A stretch of 46,599 nucleotides of DNA, taken from the NCBI GenBank assembly GCA_041569895.1, contig JBFFXF010000016.1, positions 1 through 46,599 of the forward strand. Reading direction: 5' to 3'. The translations under genes and the position numbers were made by a program. Positions 24,574-32,371 of the stretch are shown here, piece by piece. The stretch is from JBFFXF01 sp041569895 (GTDB lineage Bacteria > Planctomycetota > UBA8108 > JACQVS01). The notes under the pieces are model-generated. The model was not told where the DNA came from, searched no databases, and was given only the letters and a program-made list of their open reading frames with translations. Numbering within the stretch: position 1 is the first letter of the stretch; each line of letters starts with the position of its first letter.

Positions 24574-25536
24574 ATGGCCCCCTCTTTCTTCTGCGCGCTG
24601 GCGCTCGCGATCCTCGTCACCAGCACGCTCCCCGCCCAGGAGACCACCCCCGCCAGACAACCGATCCCCCCACGCCGCATCATCGCTCGCGTCAACGGCG
24701 TCGAGATCACCGAGGACCACTACCGCGCGCACCTCTTCCGCACGCTCGGCAGGCGCTTGCTCGACGACTACGTCGACCGGCTGCTCGTCGTCGAGGAGGC
24801 GCAGCGGTTGAAAATCTCGGTTCCCTACGAGGAGGTCGAGCGCGAGGTGGAGCGACAGCTCGAGCGCACCCACGCCGTCATCGGCGGCGGGCCCGACCGG
24901 CTCTGGACCGATCTCGAGACCCGCGGCTTCGGCCGCAACGAGTACCTCGCGCGCGTGCGCGCCGAGACCCTGCACCGCATGGTGCTCGACCGCTGCATCG
25001 TCGCCACCCGGGAGGTCTCCGACGAGGACCTCCGTGACGAGTACCGGCGACGCTTCGGGGAGGAGGGCGTGCGCCGGCGAGTGCGGTGCTTCATCGTCCA
25101 CGGCGCCGAGCGACCCGGCAGTCTCGCGTTCGAGACCAAGTGGAAGCGCGCCGCGACGGTCCTGCGCCGCGTGCGCGGCGGCGAGGACTTCTCGACCATC
25201 GTCGAGGCCGCCGCGACGGACGCCACGTCGCGAACCGGCGGCGAGCCCACGCTCGAGGTCGTGCCCGGCCGCCTCGGATCGGAGTTCGACCGGGCGGTGG
25301 CGCTCCTCGAGCGACCAGGCGAGGTGAGCAGCGTCATCCACGCGTCGGACGGCTTCCGCATCGCGCAGCTCATCGAGAAGGAGAGCGTCGCCTTCGAGGA
25401 GATCGAGCCGGAGCTCCGCCGCACCCTCGAGACCGCCCCGGTGACCGACGCGGAACGAAACCGCTTCCTCGAGCGCCTGCGCGAACGGACCCCGGTCGAG
25501 GTCGTCCCGGTCGGCGCTCCGGCATCACGAGCGTGA
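24574..25536 (+). CDS. SurA-like periplasmic peptidyl-prolyl isomerase/chaperone
   Basis: 320-aa exported protein. The signal peptide is ~1-21 (cut after LPAQ). An N-terminal SurA_N-like helical region starts RIIARVNGVEITEDHYRAHL and includes LDDYVDRLLVVEEAQRLKI. A parvulin-like rotamase region follows at ~165-290 (FSTIVEAAATDATSRTGGE, FDRAVALLERPGEVSSVI, DGFRIAQLIEKE). It would assist folding of exported proteins. Its start is 131 bp after the Hsp70-like gene, across a repeat tract, so membership in the cassette is possible but uncertain. ATG 24574 is chosen for the signal peptide. Confidence 0.85.
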   Translation: MAPSFFCALALAILVTSTLPAQETTPARQPIPPRRIIARVNGVEITEDHYRAHLFRTLGRRLLDDYVDRLLVVEEAQRLKISVPYEEVEREVERQLERTHAVIGGGPDRLWTDLETRGFGRNEYLARVRAETLHRMVLDRCIVATREVSDEDLRDEYRRRFGEEGVRRRVRCFIVHGAERPGSLAFETKWKRAATVLRRVRGGEDFSTIVEAAATDATSRTGGEPTLEVVPGRLGSEFDRAVALLERPGEVSSVIHASDGFRIAQLIEKESVAFEEIEPELRRTLETAPVTDAERNRFLERLRERTPVEVVPVGAPASRA

Positions 25537-25651
25537 CAGGCGGGCGGGGCGGGGGGAGAATGACGGTGGTACGCGGCCCCTCCGCCGGTGGTCGACTCGT
25601 CACCGACGGGGACCGGGATCGGTTGTCGGGTTATTCAGCGGGAGGCAGTCG

Positions 25652-26947
25652 ATGAAGACCAACAAGAGTTCGCTCAATGTAGCGTTCGCGATTGCCGTGC
25701 TGCTCGCGTCGCGGGTGGTGGTCGCCGAGGGCGGCGACACGGAGTCGGAGCTGCTGCCGCCGGTGCGGCTCGAGGCCGACGGCAAGCCGATCGACATCGG
25801 GACGCTCTCGCAGTACGCGCACGCCGGTCCCTGGATCGCCGACGTGGACGGCGATGGTGACCGGGACCTGCTCGTCGGGGACTTTCCCGGCTACTTCTGG
25901 CACTTCCAGAACACCGGCCGCGACGACAAGCCCGTCTACAAGGCGAGGGGCAAGCTGAAGGCGGGACGGGAGGACGCGAAGACACCGGTCTACTGATGCA
26001 TCGCCTCCAGTCCACGGTTCGTGGACTTCGATGACGACGGCGTTCTCGACTTCATCAGCGGCTCCTACGATCCGGGAGACGTCTACCTCTTCCGCGGACT
26101 CGGCAAGGGGAAGTACGCCGCCGTCGAGACCCTCCTCGACCGGGCGAACGTACCGCTCGTCCACCACCCGGAGGAGCTCATCAAGTACGAGCGGCTGAAG
26201 AAGGACGCCAACGCCGACGAGGACGAGCGCATCCAGGCGCGGGTCGCCTCGTTCGGAAGCTGGCCGGCGATGGTCGACTGGGACGCCGACGGCGATCTCG
26301 ATCTCCTGATCGGCAGCTTCTCCGGAGACCTCTTCCTGCGCCTCAACGAGGGGAGCCGCAAGCAGCCCGTCTTCTCGGAGAAGAGCGTGCCCGTCAACGC
26401 CGCCGGCAAGCCGCTGCACGTCAACGGGCACGCCGATCCGGTGCCGGTCGACTGGGACGGCGACGGGCTGTGGGACCTCGTCGTCGGGGCCTCGGACGGC
26501 AGCGTCGGCTGGTACCGGAACACCGGCAGCGCGACGAAGCCGGTGCTCGGCGAGAGGAAAGCACTGGTCGATCCGCCGAGTCACTGGAAGTTCTGGACGC
26601 AGTACCTCGAGCCGGGACAGGCCCCGCGACCCGGCGTCCGCGCCCAGATCTGCGTCACCGACCACGACGGCGACGGCAGACCCGACCTCCTGGTCGGCGA
26701 CTACTCCCAGATCTCGCGCCTGCGATCGCTCGACGCGAAGGAGCGGGCCGAGCTCGAGCAGCTGCTGCGGTCGGAGGCGGAGCTGTACAAGCAGACCGTC
26801 GGGCTCGCGTACGATTCCGCCGAGAGCCGGGCGCTGCGGGCAAAGCTCGAGAGCATCGATGAGAAGCGGAAGGCATACCTCGATCCGGCCGCGGAGAGGC
26901 GCACCAGCAGCTTCATCTGGCTGTTCCGGAGAAAGCCTGCCCGGTGA
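25652..26947 (+). CDS. FG-GAP/VCBS propeller protein with in-frame UGA (candidate selenoprotein)
   Basis: A single frame of 432 codons interrupted only by TGA at 25994-25996 (codon 115). Before it are a signal peptide (~1-25) and an FG-GAP repeat (DVDGDGDRDLLVGDFPG). After it the same frame resumes with SPRFVDFDDDGVLDFISG and three more repeats (WDADGDLDLLIGSF, WDGDGLWDLVVGAS, DHDGDGRPDLLVGDY). Calcium-binding DxDGDG loops are intact on both sides and there is no frameshift. The UGA is followed by UGC, so readthrough gives Sec-Cys. A hairpin lies 12 nt after the UGA. Alternatives are a nonsense mutation or sequencing error giving 114-aa and ~309-aa fragments. GGGAGG precedes the ATG at 25652. 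Extracytoplasmic; role unknown. Confidence 0.7.
26009..26027 (+). promoter_or_regulatory. SECIS-like hairpin after in-frame UGA
   Basis: AGTCCACG (26009-26016) pairs perfectly with CGTGGACT (26020-26027) around a 3-nt loop GTT. The loop begins 20 nt after the UGA. Bacterial SECIS elements are stem-loops in this distance range with a G at the start of the apical loop. The stem uses codons AGT and CCA, against this gene's preference for G/C third positions, which hints at structural constraint. Confidence 0.45.
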
Positions 26948-26957
26948 CGCGGAGACC

Positions 26958-27004
26958 GCCCGTAACCGTAACCGTAACCGTACCCGTTCCCGTGCCCGTG
27001 CCCG
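26958..27004. repeat. Hexamer repeat tract, ACCGTA passing into CCCGTN
   Basis: Three to four ACCGTA units followed by CCCGTT, CCCGTG and CCCGTG. The unit type changes within one array. It begins 11 bp after the stop of the FG-GAP gene. Confidence 0.83.
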
Positions 27005-27037
27005 AAAGGCTGCTCGACTTCGCTCGCGAGACTCTGA

Positions 27038-27077
27038 CGGCAGGAAGGCAAAGCGAAACGCAGATCACGCAGATTGA
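27038..27077. repeat. Mixed GCAGGAAGGC / ACGCAGATC repeat
   Basis: A short GGCAGGAAGGCAAAG block fused to two ACGCAGATY units (27057-27075). It joins the repeat types seen separately at 29005, 44600 and 12929. Confidence 0.65.
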
Positions 27078-27133
27078 CGTAGAATGGAGCACCATGGAAC
27101 CCAGATGGAGCGCGAACGCCGGGGTCGGTAGCG

Positions 27134-28960
27134 GTGTGTGACTCGAAATCGGATCGAGGACGAGGACGAGCACGACGACGGGGGCCGAGACGCACCCTGG
27201 CGTTGGCCGCCGGACATAGCATCCTCGCGCTCATCCTCCTGATAACCGCCACCCAGCCACACCTCGATGCCCAGGACGCCGCGCCCACCTTCGAGCTCTC
27301 GTTCGCCTCCTGTCCCGAGGGGGTCTCGGGGGTGGCGGGGACGACCTGGATCGGCACGCTCGACGTCCTGCTGACGACGCGCGACAACTCGTTCGACGTC
27401 GGCGCGCAGGGCTGGAGCATCGCCATCGCGGGCGGTGGCGTGGAGATCGTCGACATCACGACGCGCGGGACGATCGCGGCGAGGGTCGACGACGATCCGC
27501 CCGGACTTCGGGTGGATCCGGACTTCGAGTTCAACGAGCTGACGTTTCGCGGCTGTTGCCTCGATGACGACTGCAGCGGCGCCATCTCCGCGCTGGTCCT
27601 CTCGCTCACCATGCCGATCACCCTGCCGCCGGCGGGGACCGCGACCATCGCGAAGATCGTCCTGCGGAGTCGGTTCCCGTCGGAGCCCGGCGAGTCGAGG
27701 CCGGCGCGGGTATCCTTCCTCGACGGCTGCATGGGCTCGGGGAGTCCGGTGCCGAACCGCATCACGTTCCGCGGCGAGACCCACGACCCCGCGCGGCGGG
27801 AATGTGCCTTCGAGCTGCTCGCGAGGCCGTCCGGCTTCCTGCGCGGCGACGCCAACGACGACGGCGCCCGCAACCTCTCCGATGCGGTTTTCATCCTGAC
27901 GTGCAAGTTTCTGGGCGGGCGCTGTCCCGACTGTCGCGACGCGGGGGACTCGAACGACGACGGCCTGCTCGACGTCAGCGATGCGATTCACCTGCTCGGG
28001 TTTCTCTTCCTCGGCGGCCCGCGCCCGCCGGCGCCGTTCGAGGCGTGCGGACCGGACCCGACCGCGGATGCGCTCCCCGAGTGCTTCTACCTGAGCTGCG
28101 AGGACCGACCGGAGATCCCGTTCGCCGATTTCACGCGTCTCGGATTCAACGCGCAGGGCCTCGACGAATACCGCCACAAGCCCACGGGCATGACCTTCGT
28201 CAAGGTGCCACGCGGCAGCTTCGTCATGGGGAGCCCGGTGTCGGAGTGCGGCCACCAGGTCGACGAGTCGCCGCAACACCGCGTGGCGCTCGAGCCGTTC
28301 CTGATGTCGAAGTACGAGGTCACGCAGGGGCAATGGCGGGCGGTGATGGGACAGAACCCGTCGGCGTTCCGGACGGGTCACCCGGGGATCCCGCCGGGCA
28401 CGGACACCGACGACCTGCCGGTCGAGTCGATCACCTGGGACGAGGCGTGGACCTTCTGCCAGCGAACGGGTCTCGCGCTGCCCACCGAGGCGCAGTGGGA
28501 GTACGCCTGCCGGGCCGGGTCGACGGGGCCATTCTGGTTCGGCGACAGGCTGCGACCCGACCAGGCGAGGTTTCGCGGAGGGGGAGATCCGTGCGTCTCG
28601 GCCGCGCCGCCCGGTGGCGGCGCGCCGGTCGTGGTCGGCTCGTTCCCGCCGAACGGCTTCGGGCTCCACGACCTCCACGGCAACGTCGCCGAGTGGTGCG
28701 CCGACCTCTATGACGAGCGCTTCTACCAGACACCGGCGGCCTCCCGCCCCGATCCGATCCGCGACGAGATGCCGCGCTTCACCATCTTCCGCCGCGTCGT
28801 GCGCGGCGGCAGCTGGAACGAGCGCGCGAGCGAGTGCCGCAGCGCCTCGCGAGCGGACAGCCCGACTCATTTCCTCGGCAGCAACGCGACGCGAGGGTTC
28901 CGCCCGGTCTGGACGCCCCGCGTGACGCTCGAGACGCGTCGCGACGGGCGGATCCGCTGA
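27134..28960 (+). CDS. Secreted cohesin-like/dockerin/formylglycine-generating-enzyme-type protein
   Basis: 608 aa. An Arg-rich N-terminus with a hydrophobic segment (~22-46) is followed by a cohesin-like domain (~50-230) paralogous to the protein at 86-1030. A dockerin-like pair begins at F235 (DANDDGARNLSDAV, DSNDDGLLDVSDAI), and an FGE/SUMF1-type domain spans ~349-600 (MTFVKVPRGSFVMGSP, KYEVTQGQWRAVMG, LPTEAQWEYACRAG, GLHDLHGNVAEWC, RVVRGGSWNERASECRSA, NATRGFRPV). FGE-type domains oxidise sulfatase cysteines or bind ligands. With a dockerin fusion and export, a binding or structural role is equally possible. The GTG start at 27134 lacks a good RBS; Gly/Arg codons just after it come from a GAGGAC hexamer run. 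Confidence 0.82.
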   Translation: MCDSKSDRGRGRARRRGPRRTLALAAGHSILALILLITATQPHLDAQDAAPTFELSFASCPEGVSGVAGTTWIGTLDVLLTTRDNSFDVGAQGWSIAIAGGGVEIVDITTRGTIAARVDDDPPGLRVDPDFEFNELTFRGCCLDDDCSGAISALVLSLTMPITLPPAGTATIAKIVLRSRFPSEPGESRPARVSFLDGCMGSGSPVPNRITFRGETHDPARRECAFELLARPSGFLRGDANDDGARNLSDAVFILTCKFLGGRCPDCRDAGDSNDDGLLDVSDAIHLLGFLFLGGPRPPAPFEACGPDPTADALPECFYLSCEDRPEIPFADFTRLGFNAQGLDEYRHKPTGMTFVKVPRGSFVMGSPVSECGHQVDESPQHRVALEPFLMSKYEVTQGQWRAVMGQNPSAFRTGHPGIPPGTDTDDLPVESITWDEAWTFCQRTGLALPTEAQWEYACRAGSTGPFWFGDRLRPDQARFRGGGDPCVSAAPPGGGAPVVVGSFPPNGFGLHDLHGNVAEWCADLYDERFYQTPAASRPDPIRDEMPRFTIFRRVVRGGSWNERASECRSASRADSPTHFLGSNATRGFRPVWTPRVTLETRRDGRIR

Positions 28961-28988
28961 CGTTGCCGCGAGCGAGAGTCGACCCCGG

Positions 28989-29115
28989 GTTTGCCGTCAG
29001 ACGATTCATGAGGAAGGCAGGAAGAGCAGGAAGGCAGGAAACGGAGAGACTGCTTCGAGAATCCCCTTGAGTTCCGCAAGGCAGTCGAGCTCGCGCCGCG
29101 CCTCTGTGGTTCACC
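28989..29115. repeat. Dispersed repeat: GCAGGAAG array plus inverted-arm element
   Basis: ACGATTCATGAGGAAGGCAG and following GCAGGAAGAGCAGGAAGG units (29001-29045) match, in inverted orientation, the block at 44828-44888, including the GGTTTGC flank. At 29087-29115, AGCTCGCGCCGCGCCTCTGT with GGTTCA matches the arms of the 7034-7205 element. The last bases overlap the transglutaminase stop region. Confidence 0.75.
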
Positions 29116-29971
29116 GTAACGCAACGTCGATCTCGATCGTCGCCTCCATCGTCGACGACGCGCCGGTCCCCCGAAGGGACCCCGAGACCGGTGCGGCGTC
29201 TTCCGGAGAGGGCGCCGCCGCGAGCGCGACGTGACGGTCCGCGACCACCAGGCCGAGCGTCGGGTCGTAGCCCCTCCAGCCTGCGCCCGGCAGATAGACC
29301 TCGGCCCACGCGTGCAGATCGCGTGACTCCTGGTCGGGGTCGCCCTCCTGATAGCCGCTGACGAAGCGGGCCGCCAGACCGAGCACGCGACAGGCGTCGA
29401 TGAAGAGCACCGCGAGGTCGCGACACGCTCCCTGCTGCCGCCGCCAGGTCTCGGAGGGCGACCAGGGATCGCCTTCGTCGCGGCGGACGATCTCGAGACG
29501 CTCGTGAAGCGCCTCGTTGAGAGTCCCCACGAACGGAACGAGGCGATGCCTCGACTGCCCCGCGATCTCCCGGGCGAACGCGCCCACCGGGTCGTCGCCG
29601 CTCGCGGGCTCGATCCGCCGGCGCGCCGCGGCCAGCGACAGCTCGAGCGAGCGCGGGTAGTCGATCGGCAGCCCGGTCGATGGCTCGAGCAGGTAATCGA
29701 ACGAGTTCTCCCGCAGCGTACGAACGCGCGACGTCGCCCGCACGCCGAGCTCCTCGTGCTCGCCGTCGAACCAGACGCTCGCGACGAGGTTGCCCTCGGC
29801 GTCGAGGCAGGAGGACTGTCCCGCCGGCTCGGGTAGCACGACAACCTCTGCCCGCTCGGCGCGCTGGTATCCGCAACTCCGCGGCGAGAGGCGGAGCGTG
29901 TGAGGCTCGAGGAAGACGGGTCTCGAGAACCGATAGCGGATCGTGTGCCGGATCTCGAAGAGCCTACCCAC
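29111..29971 (-). CDS. Transglutaminase-like cysteine protease-fold protein
   Basis: 286 aa without a signal peptide. An N-terminal bacterial transglutaminase-associated beta-domain (FEIRHTIRYRFSRPVFLEPH) precedes the transglutaminase core with Cys183 in QGACRDLAVL, His220 in DLHAWAEVYLPG and Asp236 in GYDPTLGL. The triad is complete. The start is GTG 29971, with AAGGCGGG upstream. In many bacteria this family sits after an alpha-E domain gene and a circularly permuted ATP-grasp gene in a cytoplasmic peptide-modifying cluster. Here only a short alpha-E-like tail remains 60 bp upstream. Confidence 0.88.
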   Translation of the reverse strand: MGRLFEIRHTIRYRFSRPVFLEPHTLRLSPRSCGYQRAERAEVVVLPEPAGQSSCLDAEGNLVASVWFDGEHEELGVRATSRVRTLRENSFDYLLEPSTGLPIDYPRSLELSLAAARRRIEPASGDDPVGAFAREIAGQSRHRLVPFVGTLNEALHERLEIVRRDEGDPWSPSETWRRQQGACRDLAVLFIDACRVLGLAARFVSGYQEGDPDQESRDLHAWAEVYLPGAGWRGYDPTLGLVVADRHVALAAAPSPEDAAPVSGSLRGTGASSTMEATIEIDVALR

Positions 29972-30030
29972 CCGTGCGGCCCGCCTTCATTCCCCGGCAA
30001 AGCGTCATCGCCTCGTCCTCCGGATTCGCC

Positions 30031-30165
30031 TCATGCCGACAGCTCCACGGGCCGCATGGCGGCAAACGTGTCCTGACTCGACTCGCCCACCAGGTTGAGC
30101 CGGATCTGCAAGTCGTCGACGAACTGGTGCAAGCCGGAGCGCTGGCCTCCCGGCAGCACGGAGAT
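30031..30165 (-). pseudogene. Probable 3' remnant of an alpha-E domain gene
   Basis: About 45 codons ending at TGA 30031 read as a plausible protein C-terminus (GLHQFVDDLQIRLNLVGESS, then MRPVELSA). The frame further upstream turns into non-gene-like Ser/Pro-rich sequence. It sits immediately 5' of the transglutaminase gene on the same strand, exactly where alpha-E genes are usually found. The family call rests mostly on that context. Confidence 0.35.
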
Positions 30166-30357
30166 CTTCGCGAACGTAGACGATGAAGGGACGCAGGTCA
30201 ACGTCGAGCCGCTCGATGAGATGGGCCCCGGTCCGGTGAATGGTGAATTGACATTCCCCTTGACCGGGCTTCCCTCGCTGACTACCTTCGATCCGGGCCA
30301 GGACGAGCCGCGAGCGAGGTGATACACCGGAGAGTCGGGCCGGTGAAGGAGGGTACG

Positions 30358-31215
30358 ATGCGCTCTGCGGTTCTCCTCGTCGGGTCAGTTTTCCTGTCCA
30401 CCGTGGCCGGCCCTGCCATCGCCGCCGAGTTCGTCCGGGGGGACGCCGATGGCAGCACGAGCATCACGGTCTCCGATCCCGTGCGGATCCTCGACCGGCT
30501 GTTCGCAGCGGACCCGGCCCCGACATCGTGCGAGGACGCGGTCGACGCAAACGACGACGGCGCGATCGACCTTTCCGACGCCGTCTTCCTGCTGACCTTT
30601 CTCTTCCGGCGGGGCGACCTGCCCCGGTGGCCACGCTTCCGCTGCGGAGAGGATCCAACCCCGGACGCCCTCGACTGCGAGCGATACGCGCCGTGCGAGG
30701 GCGCTCGCGGCCGGATCTTCGCGATCGACCGGTCGATGAGGGCCGCCGAGGACGAAGTCGTCGAGCTGGCCGTCGAACACGTCTCTCGACTCGACGCCGG
30801 CGATCTCTTCGCGATCGTGTCGTTTCTGCGGAACGAGTTCACGGAGTTCCCGGAGAGCGACGAGCTGCTTCGCGCGACACCGCAGAATGTAGCGGCCGCC
30901 CTCGCGTGGATCCGCTCGCGTCCTTCCAGTCGGGGGCTGAACAACTGCGCCCGGCCGGGATTGCTCCGGTGCATCCAGCGCGCAGAGAGCTCCCGGCTCC
31001 GCTGGAACGTCATCACGTACGTCGGAAACGGATTCCTTCTCTGCCCCGGCCACAATCGCGACCTGTACAACGTGCAGACACTGGAGGCGGTGCGCGCGGC
31101 GAACGTCCGCAGAACGCCCATCGATGTCGTTCACCTGGTGCGGAGCGAGATCCGCGGGGTCGACTTCGGCCGGCGACTGGCCGAGGAGAACAACGGCATC
31201 CTGACGCGGCCGTAA
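30358..31215 (+). CDS. Secreted dockerin-type protein with degenerate vWA domain
   Basis: 285-aa secreted protein, paralogous to the one at 1076-1999. The signal peptide is ~1-23 and the dockerin-like pair ~25-85 (DADGSTSITVSDPV, DANDDGAIDLSDAV). The shared linker CGEDPTPDALDCERYAPC leads into a vWA-like domain to the C-terminus. The MIDAS position reads DRSMR (D124) instead of DxSxS, so metal coordination is probably lost. GGAGGG lies 5 nt before ATG 30358; an earlier in-frame ATG at 30319 lacks an RBS and would bury the signal peptide. Confidence 0.8.
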   Translation: MRSAVLLVGSVFLSTVAGPAIAAEFVRGDADGSTSITVSDPVRILDRLFAADPAPTSCEDAVDANDDGAIDLSDAVFLLTFLFRRGDLPRWPRFRCGEDPTPDALDCERYAPCEGARGRIFAIDRSMRAAEDEVVELAVEHVSRLDAGDLFAIVSFLRNEFTEFPESDELLRATPQNVAAALAWIRSRPSSRGLNNCARPGLLRCIQRAESSRLRWNVITYVGNGFLLCPGHNRDLYNVQTLEAVRAANVRRTPIDVVHLVRSEIRGVDFGRRLAEENNGILTRP

Positions 31216-31255
31216 ATGCGGCGAGCCCACTCCCGTCGCCGGCGCGGCATCCCGG

Positions 31256-32371
31256 TCAGGGCAGCGGGAAGATCCGCGTCTCGGTTCCCGTCTCGATGTC
31301 GATGACGCAGAGCTCCTTCGGCCACCTGACGACGAGGATCTCGGTGCTCGAGAGCCATGTCGGATCTCTCAGGCTGCCCGTCGCCAGGGGGCGCGAGGAA
31401 TCGGTCGCCACGTCGTGGAGGATCAACGTCCCGGTGTCCCCGAGCTCACCGTCGTTTTCCTGCTGCACGTAACAGATCCCCGCGTCGCCCCAGTCGAACC
31501 GGAATAACGAATGGCAGGCAAAGAGCGCCCGCTTCGAGCCGGTCTCGAGGTCGACCGCGAGGAAGTGCTTCTCGCCCTCGAAGCCCAGGTACTCGACGAC
31601 ACCGACCCACCTCTCGTCGGGAGAGAGAAGGAGACGACCGCTGCCCAGATGATCGTCGGGATTCGACACGGCGTACAGGACGCGGGTGGCTCCGTCGGCA
31701 ACGCGGTACTCCAGAATCTTCCTGCCGTCCGCGTCCATGAACAGGACCCTCGAGCTGTCGCGAGCCCAGCGCCAGCTGCTCGGGTGGACGTCCCGCGAGA
31801 CGACGGTCTCGCCTCCGGTGCCCACATCGCGGATGAGCAGGAACCGACTGCCGAGTCCCGTGAAGGTCAACGCCCGAGCCCGCACGTATCCGAGAGACGC
31901 CCCGTCCGGAGAAAACCTCGGCGCCCAGTGCGGGCCGCGGTCGTCGAGCGTGGACGCCGTGAGCGATTGAAGATCCAGACGATCGAGGCTCATGAAGTGA
32001 TCGTGGCTCCCCGACACGAAGATGAGTTCCGCGCCGTCCGGACGCCAGGTCATCGTCTCGAAGAACGCCTTGCCGTCCGTCATCTCCAAACCGCCAGTTT
32101 TCCGGTCGACGATCCAGAGCCGGCATTCGACGGTCGCGGGGGGAGCACCAAACACTTTCAGGGTCCTCTGGAGAGGTCCCGGCCCACGCTTGTTGTGCAC
32201 GGCGACGAAGGCGATCCTCGATCCATCGGGTGACGGCGCCGGCTCGCTGATGTACCGGAATCGCCAGCCGTCCGACCCGCGAGTGCCGATGACGATCGCC
32301 GCGATCGCCGCGGCGAGCGCGACCACGAGGATGGCAACGAGCGTCCTGATCCGAATCCGTCGCACCGTCAC
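31256..32371 (-). CDS. Membrane-anchored TolB/WD40-like beta-propeller (paralog 2)
   Basis: 371 aa. One N-terminal transmembrane helix (~10-30, LVAILVVALAAAIAAIVIG) anchors an extracytoplasmic six/seven-bladed propeller of TolB/PD40 type, with repeated SPDGSRIAFVA, RPDGAELIFVSGS and SPDGASLGYV motifs. The GTG start overlaps the upstream gene's TGA (GTGA), indicating translational coupling. It is a close tandem paralog of 32368-33486; the final LCVIDIETGTETRxFPL is identical apart from one residue. Probable protein-interaction module; partner unknown. Confidence 0.83.
   Translation of the reverse strand: MTVRRIRIRTLVAILVVALAAAIAAIVIGTRGSDGWRFRYISEPAPSPDGSRIAFVAVHNKRGPGPLQRTLKVFGAPPATVECRLWIVDRKTGGLEMTDGKAFFETMTWRPDGAELIFVSGSHDHFMSLDRLDLQSLTASTLDDRGPHWAPRFSPDGASLGYVRARALTFTGLGSRFLLIRDVGTGGETVVSRDVHPSSWRWARDSSRVLFMDADGRKILEYRVADGATRVLYAVSNPDDHLGSGRLLLSPDERWVGVVEYLGFEGEKHFLAVDLETGSKRALFACHSLFRFDWGDAGICYVQQENDGELGDTGTLILHDVATDSSRPLATGSLRDPTWLSSTEILVVRWPKELCVIDIETGTETRIFPLP

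Noticed and set aside
26021..26947. Second half of the FG-GAP gene as a separate gene starting at GTG 26021.
   Set aside because: No RBS, no signal peptide for an exported family, and the frame upstream of GTG (back to the UGA) is already protein-like, so one interrupted gene is the simpler reading.
31218..31240. CGGCGA / TCGCCG inverted repeat between convergent genes.
   Set aside because: Only 6 bp with an 11-nt loop and no U-tract; expected by chance at this base composition.
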